Source: a virus
Direction: 5' to 3' (one strand)
Virus record (IMG/VR): IMGVR_UViG_3300003690_000073
Span: 1 to 42,700 of that record
Length of the DNA: 42,700 nt
The notes below the pieces were generated by a model, which was not told where the DNA came from, made no database searches, and saw only the letters and a list, made by a program, of their open reading frames with translations. The position numbers were made by a program, and so were the translations under genes. The first letter of the stretch is position 1. Every line of letters starts with the position of its first letter. Shown here piece after piece: positions 31,476-38,865 of the stretch.

Positions 31476-31769
31476 ATGTCATCACAAGAAAGAAAATTAA
31501 AAAGAAAAAAAGAAAATGAAGCAAAAAAGAATGCGGAAAAAGAAATGGCAACAAAAGTTGCTTTGTTTGACAAAATTCCAGATAAATGTTTGACTTGTGA
31601 AAAGCCATTTGATAAGATGGATAAAGAACAAGTTACGTCATGGAATGTTGTAGTACACCAAAAAGAAGAAACTGTACGTCTTTATTGCCCCGAGTGCTGG
31701 GAAAAAGCAATTAAGATTATTCAAGATTTTAAAGAACATATAGAAAAAAGGAGCGAAGACGAAAAATGA
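31476..31769 (+). CDS. Small zinc-ribbon phage protein
   Basis: A 97-residue protein with a very basic N-terminus (RKLKRKKENEAKKNAEKE) and then MATKVALFDKIPDKCLTCEKPFDK, a strand-rich middle and YCPECWEKAIKII. The two Cys-X2-Cys pairs (CLTC, CPEC) should bind one zinc. The order 'atKV.lFdkiPd.CltC.kpFdk......W.vvv......v.LyCp.CWekA' recurs in marine phages. The function is unknown; a nucleic-acid or ribosome-related role is plausible from the basic start. Its stop overlaps the next gene. Confidence 0.75.
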   Translation: MSSQERKLKRKKENEAKKNAEKEMATKVALFDKIPDKCLTCEKPFDKMDKEQVTSWNVVVHQKEETVRLYCPECWEKAIKIIQDFKEHIEKRSEDEK

Positions 31770-31954
31770 AATTTTTAAAAAGAGGAGAAGTAATAATATT
31801 ATTAACTTTTGTAGTTACCATGCTTGTCCTTGTCTCAATTTTTTATTTTGCATTTAAATTTGCTCCAAAAATAAAAAACGCGGAAGATAATTGTGAAGTC
31901 GGCTGCCCCGTGTATGCACCATGCCATCCGAAGTGCGAAAAAAGGATTAAATGA
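31766..31954 (+). CDS. Small membrane protein with Cys-rich tail
   Basis: A 62-residue protein. After MKFLKRGE comes VIILLTFVVTMLVLVSIFYF, a membrane helix, then a short tail with four cysteines (CEVGCPVYAPCHPKC) that could form disulphides outside the membrane or bind metal. It has no lipobox. It overlaps its neighbours by four bases on both sides, part of a run of small coupled genes. Function unknown. Confidence 0.65.
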   Translation: MKFLKRGEVIILLTFVVTMLVLVSIFYFAFKFAPKIKNAEDNCEVGCPVYAPCHPKCEKRIK

Positions 31955-32178
31955 GCGACAACGTTAATCATCCAAAACATTATAATATAAATTGGAAAGG
32001 CGAACAAACCATCGAGCCATATGATTTTATTAATTCTTGGAGAATGAGCTACGCCGAAGGAAATATTATAAAATATGTTTCTAGGCACAAATATAAGGGC
32101 AAAGCTTTACAAGATTTGAAAAAAGCACGTTGGTATATTGATAAACTTATCGAAGAACTAGAAAATGAAAGTCGGTGA
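31951..32178 (+). CDS. DUF3310 family protein
   Basis: A 75-residue protein. The order NHPKHYN...IEPYDFINSWRMSYAEGNIIKYVSRHKYKG...DLKKARWYIDKLIEEL matches DUF3310 (also called SaV-like), small phage proteins often annotated as putative nucleotide kinases without direct proof. The HPxHY and KYv.R signatures are conserved here. It lies among nucleotide-metabolism genes (dUTPase upstream, IMP dehydrogenase-like downstream), which is consistent with a nucleotide role. The stop overlaps the next ATG region by 14 bases. Confidence 0.85.
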   Translation: MSDNVNHPKHYNINWKGEQTIEPYDFINSWRMSYAEGNIIKYVSRHKYKGKALQDLKKARWYIDKLIEELENESR

Positions 32179-32359
32179 CTTGATAAAACATAAAAAAGTC
32201 CGAACAACAGGTTTAATATTAGATATTTTTATGACTGGGCACGAGCTTGAATACCGCAGTGAAGAGTGGGCAGTAGTTTTATTTTCAGATAATTCGGCCA
32301 CATCGAGAGCACCCCTTGAACTATTAAAAGATAATTGGGAGGTTATTAGTGAAATTTAA
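32165..32359 (+). CDS. Small SH3-like unknown protein
   Basis: A 64-residue protein, MKVGDLIKHKKVRTTGLILD followed by IFMTGHELEYRSEEWAVVLF and an end with DNWEVISEI. The 'vGDlik......GlIld' and 'W.vvlfsd' strands are common in short phage barrels of unknown role. It overlaps both neighbours. No further evidence. Confidence 0.6.
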   Translation: MKVGDLIKHKKVRTTGLILDIFMTGHELEYRSEEWAVVLFSDNSATSRAPLELLKDNWEVISEI

Positions 32360-33392
32360 AGAAGCTTTAACATATGATGATGTATTGTTAGTGCCTCAAT
32401 ATTCGGACATCGAGAGTCGGAAAGAGATAGACATTGGTAACGATTTAGATAAGAATATTCATCTAGGGTTTCCAATAATTTCGGCACCAATGGATAGTGT
32501 TACGGGGTTAGAAATGGCATATGCTCTAGGCAGTAAAGATGGCTTAGGAGTTGTACACAGATATATGACAATTGAAGAACAAGCAACCTTGATAAGAGAG
32601 CTACACTCTTCATTACCAGTCGGAAAGTTATTTTCAATTAATATCGCCGCGGCAGTTGGTGTGAGGGGAGACTATTTTGAGCGTGCAATGGAACTGGTCA
32701 ACAACGGAGCAAATATACTGTGTATCGATGTGGCACACGGTCATCACATCTTAGTCAAGAAAGCAATTGATACAATTAAGTCAAAATTTGATGATGTACA
32801 TATTATGGCTGGCAATGTTGCAACAAAAGAAGGCTACATCGCACTTTCTAGATGGGGTGCTGATTCTGTGCGCTGCAATGTTGGCGGCGGCTCGATATGT
32901 TCTACAAGAGTTCAAACGGGCCATGGCATGCCCGGACTACACACTGTATTTGATTGTGTAGCGGCGAAAGAAGGAAATGCAAAAATAATTGCCGATGGAG
33001 GAATTAGAACTTCCGGAGATATTGTGAAGGCACTAGCCGCTGGTGCTGATTTTGTAATGTTGGGCTCAATGTTGGCTGGTACAAAAGAATCTCCTGGTTT
33101 TATCATTGAAAAAAAAGATGGCACCGCATACAAACTTTACAGAGGAATGGCTAGCAAAGACGCTCAAATAGATTGGCGAGGCCAATATTCATCAAACGAA
33201 GGAATATCAACAACAATCCCATACAAAGGCCCAGTGGACGCAGTTTTAGAAGATTTGTTTGGTGGAATAAGATCAGGTCTTTCTTATTCTGGTGTTAGAA
33301 ATATTAAAGAATTGCAGGAAAATGCAATTTTTACAAGGCAAACAACAGCAGGCCGCGTTGAAAGCGGAACGCATATTTTAAGGAAAATGTAA
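32349..33392 (+). CDS. IMP dehydrogenase/GMP reductase-like enzyme without CBS domains
   Basis: A 347-residue TIM-barrel enzyme. LTYDDVLLVPQYS starts the barrel, FPIISAPMDSVTG and IMAGNVATKEG follow, and the catalytic loop is GGGSICSTRVQTGHGMPGL with the active cysteine. Later ADGGIRTSGDIVKALAAGA, YRGMAS and GPVDAVLEDLFGGIRSGLSYSG complete the family. IMP dehydrogenases carry two CBS domains (about 490 residues); these are absent, and the length fits GMP reductase (about 346 residues). The loop and 'YRGMAS' do not settle which reaction is catalysed. The start is GTG 32349 with GGGAGG upstream. It would shift purine pools toward or away from GMP. Confidence 0.85.
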   Translation: MKFKEALTYDDVLLVPQYSDIESRKEIDIGNDLDKNIHLGFPIISAPMDSVTGLEMAYALGSKDGLGVVHRYMTIEEQATLIRELHSSLPVGKLFSINIAAAVGVRGDYFERAMELVNNGANILCIDVAHGHHILVKKAIDTIKSKFDDVHIMAGNVATKEGYIALSRWGADSVRCNVGGGSICSTRVQTGHGMPGLHTVFDCVAAKEGNAKIIADGGIRTSGDIVKALAAGADFVMLGSMLAGTKESPGFIIEKKDGTAYKLYRGMASKDAQIDWRGQYSSNEGISTTIPYKGPVDAVLEDLFGGIRSGLSYSGVRNIKELQENAIFTRQTTAGRVESGTHILRKM

Positions 33393-33718
33393 TGCCAGAC
33401 TATGGAAACATCATTAAAAAAATATGTTTTGAAAGCACAGACAAGCTTCATGCTGATTTGAAAATTCGCCTACACTACGATGATTTAAAAATTCGTGAGT
33501 TTTTTAACGACGTGGTACTTGGCTATGTAAACAGAAACGAACATGTTTTAGCTTTTGTTGAAGAATTAAAAGAGAAAAAAGCCATGTCAAATCCAAGACG
33601 GAATAAAATTAAACGCGCGAGATTAAAAGAAAAAGAAACAATTAAACAATTTGGCTTGGATAAAAATGAAATTAAAAATATATTTGATATTATAGAAAAG
33701 GAGCATAAAGATTTATGA
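33392..33718 (+). CDS. Unknown phage protein
   Basis: A 108-residue protein starting at the ATG that shares its A with the previous TAA. The text CFESTDKLHADLKIRLHYDDLKIREFFNDVVLGYV, then NEHVLAFVEELKEKKAMS and a basic stretch (RRNKIKRARLKEKE), recurs in marine phages ('dhadfKiRL.yD......FF...i.gY...d...l.FVe.lKe'). The shape suggests a small helical DNA- or RNA-associated protein. The function is unknown. It immediately precedes and overlaps the sigma-region-4-like gene, so the two are co-translated. Confidence 0.7.
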   Translation: MPDYGNIIKKICFESTDKLHADLKIRLHYDDLKIREFFNDVVLGYVNRNEHVLAFVEELKEKKAMSNPRRNKIKRARLKEKETIKQFGLDKNEIKNIFDIIEKEHKDL

Positions 33719-33945
33719 TAAGTTGCGCCAAAGAATGCCTAGAGAGGCAAAAGTGTTGCGTAGAAAAGAAATGCAGACTGTGGATTGATTACAAACAAGA
33801 TTTAAACTGTACGACCATTGCTGTAAAAAAGAATCCAGAAATGACACTGAACGAAGTTTCTAAACGTCTAAATGTAAGTCTTGTACGAATAAAGCAAATA
33901 CAAGACAAAGCTTTACAAAAATTAAAGAAAATTTACCATTACTGA
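33715..33945 (+). CDS. Cys-rich sigma-70 region 4-like protein
   Basis: A 76-residue protein. Residues 41-72 (PEMTLNEVSKRLNVSLVRIK followed by QIQDKALQKLKK) follow the helix-turn-helix of sigma factor region 4 ('tl.EVs.rL.vs..RirQI...AL.KLr'), which binds -35 DNA. The first 32 residues hold six cysteines (4, 8, 14, 15, 20 and 32) that could bind zinc or an iron-sulphur cluster. No region 2 exists, so it cannot act alone as a full sigma factor; a late-transcription co-factor is more plausible, in the way T4 gp55 or gp33 act. The gene lies just before a late-type promoter motif at 33951. Confidence 0.7.
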   Translation: MISCAKECLERQKCCVEKKCRLWIDYKQDLNCTTIAVKKNPEMTLNEVSKRLNVSLVRIKQIQDKALQKLKKIYHY

Positions 33946-33950
33946 AACAA

Positions 33951-33988
33951 AAGACTATTTACTTGTAGAAAACCTTTTTATCTACAGG
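33951..33988 (+). promoter_or_regulatory. Late-type motif with SD-sequestering hairpin
   Basis: AAGACTATTTACTT (33951-33964) holds the ACTATTTA core. The following CTTGTAGA and TCTACAGG can pair (8 bp with one G-T), which would hide part of the AGGAG SD at 33986-33990. It lies 47 bases before ATG 33998. Candidate late promoter with a translation switch. Confidence 0.5.
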
Positions 33989-33997
33989 AGTGGACCA

Positions 33998-34660
33998 ATG
34001 AGCAAGGGTAAAAAACTTTTAAACGAAAGAACTGTCAAACGATTTATGAAGCTAGCAGGCACAGAAAAGCTTTATGAAAATGTGAAACTTGAAGAAACCG
34101 AAGAGCTTGAAGAAGCTGAAGAGCTTGAAGAAACAGAAGAGCTTGAAGAGGCGCTTGGGGACGAAGACGAAATGGATGTGGCCGCAGGACCGCCACCAGA
34201 AGGCCTAGAACTAGGCGGCGAAGAAGGCCTAGACGTAGGGGGTGACGAAGACCTAGGAGGCCTAGGGGGCGAAGAAGGCCCAGAGGGCGAAGCATCTCCG
34301 GAAACTAAGGAAGCGGTAGCAGGCATTCTCGGTGCAGTTGCAGACGAAGCCCGGCGACACGGCGTTGATGTTGATGTCGAAGAAGAAGAGCCTGAATTTG
34401 AGCCTGAACTTGAGCCTGAACTTGAGCCTGAACTTGAAGGCGAACCAGCTTTTGAGCCTGTTGAAGACGAACTGCCGCCCGGTCTCGAAGAGGCAAGATA
34501 TCGCGCCGCTCAAGAACAGCATGCTCAAGAAATGTTTATGGAAGAATTATCTAGGCGCGTCGCCAATCGTGTTAAAAAAGAGCACATTGTTGAGCAAGTT
34601 ACAAAACGCGTTGCGCGTCGCCTACAGGAGCACACAAGACGAACAAAACGTCGTCGTTAG
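33998..34660 (+). CDS. Acidic repeat protein, possible prohead core component
   Basis: A 220-residue, strongly acidic protein. It starts with KKLLNERTVKRFMKLAGTEK, a helix shared with the next gene's product, then a run of Glu-Glu-Leu repeats (residues 30-55), an acidic Gly/Pro-rich middle, PELEPELEPEL repeats at about 130-145 and a basic C-terminal helix (SRRVANRVKKEHIVEQVTKR). Such architecture fits proteins packed in or forming the prohead core of T4-like marine phages, where the N-terminal helix marks them for packing. This is inference. The SD is ACAGGAG and the start ATG 33998. GC content is higher than in the surroundings. Confidence 0.65.
   Translation: MSKGKKLLNERTVKRFMKLAGTEKLYENVKLEETEELEEAEELEETEELEEALGDEDEMDVAAGPPPEGLELGGEEGLDVGGDEDLGGLGGEEGPEGEASPETKEAVAGILGAVADEARRHGVDVDVEEEEPEFEPELEPELEPELEGEPAFEPVEDELPPGLEEARYRAAQEQHAQEMFMEELSRRVANRVKKEHIVEQVTKRVARRLQEHTRRTKRRR
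34100..34153 (+). repeat. 18-bp tandem repeat (EELEEx), 3 units
   Basis: Three units of GAAGAGCTTGAAGAA plus a variable triplet, coding Glu-Glu-Leu-Glu-Glu-X. A related stretch occurs in the paralogous gene at about 34920-35020. Slippage here could change protein length. Confidence 0.85.
34388..34435 (+). repeat. 12-bp tandem repeat (EPEL), 4 units
   Basis: GAGCCTGAACTT four times (first unit GAGCCTGAATTT), coding Glu-Pro-Glu-Leu/Phe in the acidic protein. Confidence 0.88.
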
Positions 34661-34681
34661 AAAATAAAGAGGTTAAGCAAA

Positions 34682-35533
34682 ATGGCTGATAAGAAAAAAT
34701 CCCTTCTAAATGAAAGCACTATTCGTAGATTTATGGCACTAGCCGGTGTGGAATCTTTGGTCAATCCATTCCTGAAAAGTGTAAATGAACAGCCCGTCGC
34801 GCCCGCAAAAACCGAACCTGTGCCCTTCTCAGGTACTACCACCACAGCCACAGCAGCGACAACGCCAGCCGTTGCAACTACAACACCGTCTCCCCCAACT
34901 GAAGAAGTAGTCGAAGAAGCAGAAGAGCTTGAAGAAGCCGAAGACACTTCTGATTTCGATCCGCGGGATATTGAAGAAGGCGTTGAAGAGCTTGAAGAGG
35001 AAGAAGAACTTGAAGAGAAAAAGAAGAAGTCGACTGCAAGGTCCAGAGCAAGGTCCAAAGCAATTGCGAAGGCGCTCCTATCGCCCCCCGGGCCGAAGAG
35101 TATCAAATCCATCTCCAAGAAGCGGAAGAAGGAAATATTTGGCACTGATAAACCACCGAAGCCGCGAAAGGCTGGAGAATTCAAGGGCTATGAAGATCAG
35201 CCAACAATGGCAAAACACACGCCAGATCGCCTCCTCAAGCTAAAGGGGTTGTCGAGGAAAGAACGTGAGGCTGGAATGTTGAAGACCGCCAAGGTAAAAG
35301 TCGCTAAAAAGCGCAGCCCGATGAAAATAACCCCATTGAAACAACTCACGGCCAAAAAGAAGGGGTCCAAAAATGAATCCAAGAACCCTCCAACTTCAAG
35401 AACTTTGGCAGAATCAATTTTACGCCACATCCCCAATCTTGAAATAATCGACGACGAATCTACATTTAAAACTGAAAGACAATCTGATATACTACAAGAA
35501 GTACTCAGAAGAGTCAAAAGAAAACTTTCTTAG
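34682..35533 (+). CDS. Acidic/basic low-complexity protein, paralogue of the previous gene
   Basis: A 283-residue protein. The N-terminus KKSLLNESTIRRFMALAGVE matches the previous gene's start (LLNE-T-(I/V)-RF-M-LAG). Next is a Thr/Ala/Pro-rich segment (residues 40-75), then an acidic Glu/Leu part (75-118) and a basic Lys/Arg-rich part (118-235), ending in helices (LAESILRHIPNLEIID and SDILQEVLRRVKRKLS). There are no folded-domain signatures, so it is probably largely disordered. The shared N-terminus suggests a common sorting signal. AGAGG precedes the ATG, 21 bases after the previous stop. It is likely in the late class. Confidence 0.65.
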   Translation: MADKKKSLLNESTIRRFMALAGVESLVNPFLKSVNEQPVAPAKTEPVPFSGTTTTATAATTPAVATTTPSPPTEEVVEEAEELEEAEDTSDFDPRDIEEGVEELEEEEELEEKKKKSTARSRARSKAIAKALLSPPGPKSIKSISKKRKKEIFGTDKPPKPRKAGEFKGYEDQPTMAKHTPDRLLKLKGLSRKEREAGMLKTAKVKVAKKRSPMKITPLKQLTAKKKGSKNESKNPPTSRTLAESILRHIPNLEIIDDESTFKTERQSDILQEVLRRVKRKLS

Positions 35534-35544
35534 GAGCGGTTAAA

Positions 35545-35922
35545 ATGTATGAGTTCCTGTGGTTCCTTTCCGGAGCAATATTATATAAATTTTCTGCAAA
35601 GTTGTTAAGGCTATATCAGTTGTTTGCTTTTTTTCACGAAATGCAACTTCAAGTGATTGCAATGTTAATTGCCGCCTCGGAAGATTTAGAGGGGGCTAGC
35701 TCAATAAAATATGAAATGTTGGCTGATCTCGACACGCCGTCAGAAGAAGTAAAAAATTTACAGTCAATTGATGCTTCAATAATAAAGTCTTGGAAAAATT
35801 CATCGATTGCAAACTTGCGCAGAGCAGCACCAAGGAGTTTTCAATCATCAATTAATTTTGAAACGTGGGAAGAGGCAGTTGAACATTACAATGAATGCGT
35901 AAAGAAGGATTTTAAACTTTAG
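35545..35922 (+). CDS. Small protein with N-terminal membrane segment
   Basis: A 125-residue protein with AGGAG before the ATG. MYEFLWFLSGAILYKF followed by LLRLYQLFAFFHEMQLQVIA may be one or two hydrophobic helices, then a helical soluble part with acidic residues (SEEVKNLQSIDASIIKSW) and ending NFETWEEAVEHYNECVKK. It is not recognised. It starts 12 bases after the previous gene and may belong to the same message. Confidence 0.65.
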   Translation: MYEFLWFLSGAILYKFSAKLLRLYQLFAFFHEMQLQVIAMLIAASEDLEGASSIKYEMLADLDTPSEEVKNLQSIDASIIKSWKNSSIANLRRAAPRSFQSSINFETWEEAVEHYNECVKKDFKL

Positions 35923-35924
35923 AG

Positions 35925-36224
35925 ATGATAGACAAAAAGACACTCATGCAGTGGTTACGCGAAGAGGGTGCTCTTTATCAAGATGACAATTTATATCATG
36001 CAGAAAAAGCTTTTTTTGCGAATTCTGTAATTCAATGGTGTGCTGCAAGAAAAATGTCAAAAAACATTTCAGATGGTGAATTAGAAAGATATTTTCACTG
36101 CTTGAGCTTATTTTTAAAAAATAAACTTGACCTTTATTGGGATAATGATATAATTAATGTACAGGTTCTTAATAAAAAAAAGCCTTTGGAGAAAAAAAAT
36201 GAAAGCACTAGCTTGGAAACATAG
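35925..36224 (+). CDS. Unknown small protein
   Basis: A 99-residue helical protein, MIDKKTLMQWLREEGALYQD then a Cys/Ala-rich helix (ANSVIQWCAARKMS) and ELERYFHCLSLFLKNKLDLYW. It starts two bases after the previous stop. Its last 26 bases overlap the next gene's start. There are no motifs or membrane segments, and no function can be assigned. Confidence 0.6.
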   Translation: MIDKKTLMQWLREEGALYQDDNLYHAEKAFFANSVIQWCAARKMSKNISDGELERYFHCLSLFLKNKLDLYWDNDIINVQVLNKKKPLEKKNESTSLET

Positions 36225-36480
36225 GAAGAAAAACGAAAATAATTTCACCTACCAACTACAAATTGATGGAATATCGGGGAAGCGACAAGAAAAGCAACTT
36301 TTAAAAACTTTAACTGACTGGCAGAAAATTGGCGAAGGTTTTAATGTGCGAAACAAAGAAGTGATTTTAATATTTATAAAAGAATTTGCCACACCACGGA
36401 CGTGGGTTAAGTGGGCTAAAAAATTTCCATTTGAGTTGGAAGAAGAAAAATCCAACGGTACAATTAAAAAATTTAATTAG
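36199..36480 (+). CDS. Unknown small basic protein
   Basis: ATG 36199 with GGAG 8 bases upstream gives a 93-residue protein; a longer version from 36157 lacks an SD. MKALAWKHRKKNENNFTYQL followed by ITSLFRTL-free but basic/aromatic strands (VILIFIKEFATPRTWVKWAKK) suggests a small alpha/beta protein. It overlaps the previous gene and lies 9 bases before the amidase gene. Unknown function. Confidence 0.55.
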   Translation: MKALAWKHRKKNENNFTYQLQIDGISGKRQEKQLLKTLTDWQKIGEGFNVRNKEVILIFIKEFATPRTWVKWAKKFPFELEEEKSNGTIKKFN

Positions 36481-36489
36481 GATTTTATT

Positions 36490-37314
36490 ATGGCAGTTAA
36501 AGATAAACTATTTTACAACAAAGCATCAGCTTTAAAATTAGGCTGGGATCCTTCTTGGTTTGGTGCGAAAGAATTTGATGAAACTTTTCGCAGAATAAAC
36601 ACAGAACGTGAAGCGCTTCTTGAAGAAGAATATGAAAGTCTTGATGGCAATCATATAATTTGTGAAGGTGAATTAATACCAATCGAATGGGATAAAGTCG
36701 TCAATCTTCGTGATGATAATAATCTAGCTTTGCCAAAAGGCTTTAGAAAGTATAAAAAAAACAAACGCAATGTTAAGATGATTGTAACTCATTTTGATGT
36801 ATGTCTCTCCGCTAAATCTTGTAAAAGAGTTTTAGAGAAAAAGGGTATTTCAAGTCATTTCGTAATCGACAATGATGGTACAATATATCAAATGGTTGAT
36901 ACGCAGCATGAAGGTTGGCACGCTGGAAATCGCAAAGTTAATAAAGCTGCTGTTGGAATTGATATATCAAATGCTGTATATACAAAATATCAAAAATGGT
37001 ATAGAAGGAAAGGATTTGGCTCTAGACCAATTGTAGAAAAAGTTAAAATACACGGACGATATGTAAAAGAGTGTCTGGGATTTTATCCCGTGCAATTAGA
37101 AGCTTATAAGGCACTAGTTAAAACTCTTTGCGCGCATTATGATATTCCTGTACAAATGCCGATGGACAAAGAAGGAAATGTTCTGCGCGCAGTGCACAAA
37201 GAAACAAAAGCTGGAAAATTCAACGGTATTGTAAATCATTTTCATGTCACCCGTGGAAAATGGGACACAGCAAATTTAGATTGGGATGAGATGTTGAACG
37301 ACCTTAGAGACTAA
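36490..37314 (+). CDS. N-acetylmuramoyl-L-alanine amidase (PGRP/Amidase_2 type)
   Basis: A 274-residue zinc amidase that cuts the bond between the sugar and peptide of peptidoglycan. VKMIVTHFDVCLS (first zinc His, residue 101), SSHFVIDNDGTIYQMVDTQ then EGWHAGN (the His pocket wall), VGIDISNAV and VNHFHVTRGKWD (about 248-259: the second His and the last Lys/Asp) are the amidase-2 landmarks in order. The N-terminal 85 residues (GWDPSWFGAKEFDETFRRIN) are not part of the domain and could be a targeting or binding part. There is no signal peptide, so it needs a holin. AGGA is upstream. It probably acts with the transglycosylase at 24559. Confidence 0.85.
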   Translation: MAVKDKLFYNKASALKLGWDPSWFGAKEFDETFRRINTEREALLEEEYESLDGNHIICEGELIPIEWDKVVNLRDDNNLALPKGFRKYKKNKRNVKMIVTHFDVCLSAKSCKRVLEKKGISSHFVIDNDGTIYQMVDTQHEGWHAGNRKVNKAAVGIDISNAVYTKYQKWYRRKGFGSRPIVEKVKIHGRYVKECLGFYPVQLEAYKALVKTLCAHYDIPVQMPMDKEGNVLRAVHKETKAGKFNGIVNHFHVTRGKWDTANLDWDEMLNDLRD

Positions 37315-37321
37315 TTATAAT

Positions 37322-38851
37322 ATGGACATTAATAAATTATATAAAAACTATCAGACATCTAAATCCTTCAGCCTAAATGGCCTTTTAAAACTAATTGAAG
37401 AAGAAATTAATAATTTTGGCCCACTTTTAACTGAAGTAGAGGCGCCAACTGAAGCAGAAGAAACTTCTGAAGAGAGAGTAATCAGGTTTCCAGTAATTAA
37501 AATTACTGAGAACTGGGGCAAAAAGAATACTGAAGATCGAGCAATTTTAGATACGTTAATGAGCGGAGTCGAAGGCGGCACAGTTGAGGAAAAGCTAACT
37601 AGTGTCAATGATTTTATGAATTATCAGCCTGGTTTGGCAGTTCCTAAAATTCTCTCAAATTTGATTTTTTTACAAATATTTTCAAATATTATTGAAGAAT
37701 ATAATGCTTCAACGGCTGGATTCCTTTTTGAAGCTTTTTTGGCTGGTTTGTTTGCAGGAGAACAGATTCAAGACCCAGCGCAAGTTGGCGCCGCGAAGGG
37801 CTCACTTCCAATTGAAGATGTAATATTAATGATCCGAAGGGCAATTCAAGCGGGAGACGAAGCAGACGTAGAAGAAGAGGTTGTGCCTTACAGCTTAAAA
37901 GTGCTCAGCCCTGGAACAGATTTGAAAGGAAGTTTTAAAAATTTAGTTGACTTCTTTGCAGAAGGACGCAGCAATAAGATTGTTTATTTGGTTGTAACAA
38001 AAATGGGTAAAGGCACCTTAGCCTTTAATGAATTTGATATTACTTCTGAGAACTTTTTAGATTATATAGGCCACGAAGAATTTAAAATGCAACATAGAAT
38101 AGCACCAGTAGAATTTAAATTTGGCGTGGATGAAATCCCTGCTGCTAATATAAGAATTACTACCGGCGCAGCAATGAGAGCTAAAATCGTCAATGGCGAA
38201 GTTATCTTCAGGCCGCCCACCAGGCCAAAAGGGCGTTTTATGCAATATGACGAGATTGAAGCAGAAGAAATTATAGTGCAGAAAATTAATCCAGCAGCCA
38301 TTACTGACGAAATTGCACTTTCAAAAACCTCTGGCGGCGAAGAAGTTCGTTTGAACCCAGAAGATTTGTTAATAGCCGGTGAAGCATACAAAGTTAATGC
38401 AAGAGTTGGAGAAAAGGAATACACAACAACGGGCCAAAGAACCGTGTCTTCAAAGGCGCTGTATGGCAAAGAAGAAGAGTTCTACAGCCAATTAAAAACA
38501 ATGGAAAGAGGCCCAGAATTCTGGGAAACAATCATGCAAAGCCCAGGCTACAGAACAAGAAAGCAATTCCACATTGCACCTGGATATTTTAGAAAACAAT
38601 CTAGAGAAGTTGGTGTACTGGACCTATATACACCAAGGCTTATACAAATCGCAAATCAATATGCAAAAGACTTAAGCAACAATTTGATTGCTATTTATAA
38701 TTCTCTGTCGAGTCTCTCTGGTAATATTAATAAGTTTTTCCTTGATGTAGATGAAGGAGAGATGAGCAGGAATCAGCACGGCATGAGTGCTGTTAAAGAC
38801 GCTGGAAGATTAAATTATCACACTAAAAAAGCTGTCGAAGCAACTGAATAA
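37322..38851 (+). CDS. Large internal-type protein with possible nuclease-like core
   Basis: A 509-residue protein found in related marine phages. The N-terminus is SFSLNGLLKLIEEEINNFGP, an amphipathic helix like other packaged-type starts here. The core at about residues 130-215 reads TAGFLFEAFLAGLFAGEQIQ, then PIEDVILMI, PYSLKVLSPGTDLKGSFKNL and later VYLVVTKMGKG, which recalls restriction endonuclease-like folds ('E...f...L.g..i...'; 'D'; 'vSLK'), with possible ligands E137, D166 and K193. The acidic residue before K193 is missing (SLK rather than EXK), so activity is uncertain. Its SD is weak. It directly precedes groEL. Confidence 0.55.
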   Translation: MDINKLYKNYQTSKSFSLNGLLKLIEEEINNFGPLLTEVEAPTEAEETSEERVIRFPVIKITENWGKKNTEDRAILDTLMSGVEGGTVEEKLTSVNDFMNYQPGLAVPKILSNLIFLQIFSNIIEEYNASTAGFLFEAFLAGLFAGEQIQDPAQVGAAKGSLPIEDVILMIRRAIQAGDEADVEEEVVPYSLKVLSPGTDLKGSFKNLVDFFAEGRSNKIVYLVVTKMGKGTLAFNEFDITSENFLDYIGHEEFKMQHRIAPVEFKFGVDEIPAANIRITTGAAMRAKIVNGEVIFRPPTRPKGRFMQYDEIEAEEIIVQKINPAAITDEIALSKTSGGEEVRLNPEDLLIAGEAYKVNARVGEKEYTTTGQRTVSSKALYGKEEEFYSQLKTMERGPEFWETIMQSPGYRTRKQFHIAPGYFRKQSREVGVLDLYTPRLIQIANQYAKDLSNNLIAIYNSLSSLSGNINKFFLDVDEGEMSRNQHGMSAVKDAGRLNYHTKKAVEATE

Positions 38852-38865
38852 GAAAAGAGGTAAAA

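Noticed and set aside
34044-34528. Several open frames on the minus strand rich in Leu/Arg/Ser/Pro
   Set aside because: They arise from the GAG/CTT tandem repeats of the acidic gene read in other frames; the composition is an artefact of low complexity.
34657-35184. 175-codon minus-strand frame with Ser runs
   Set aside because: It is the opposite strand of the acidic/basic repeat protein at 34682; it has no SD and a low-complexity composition.
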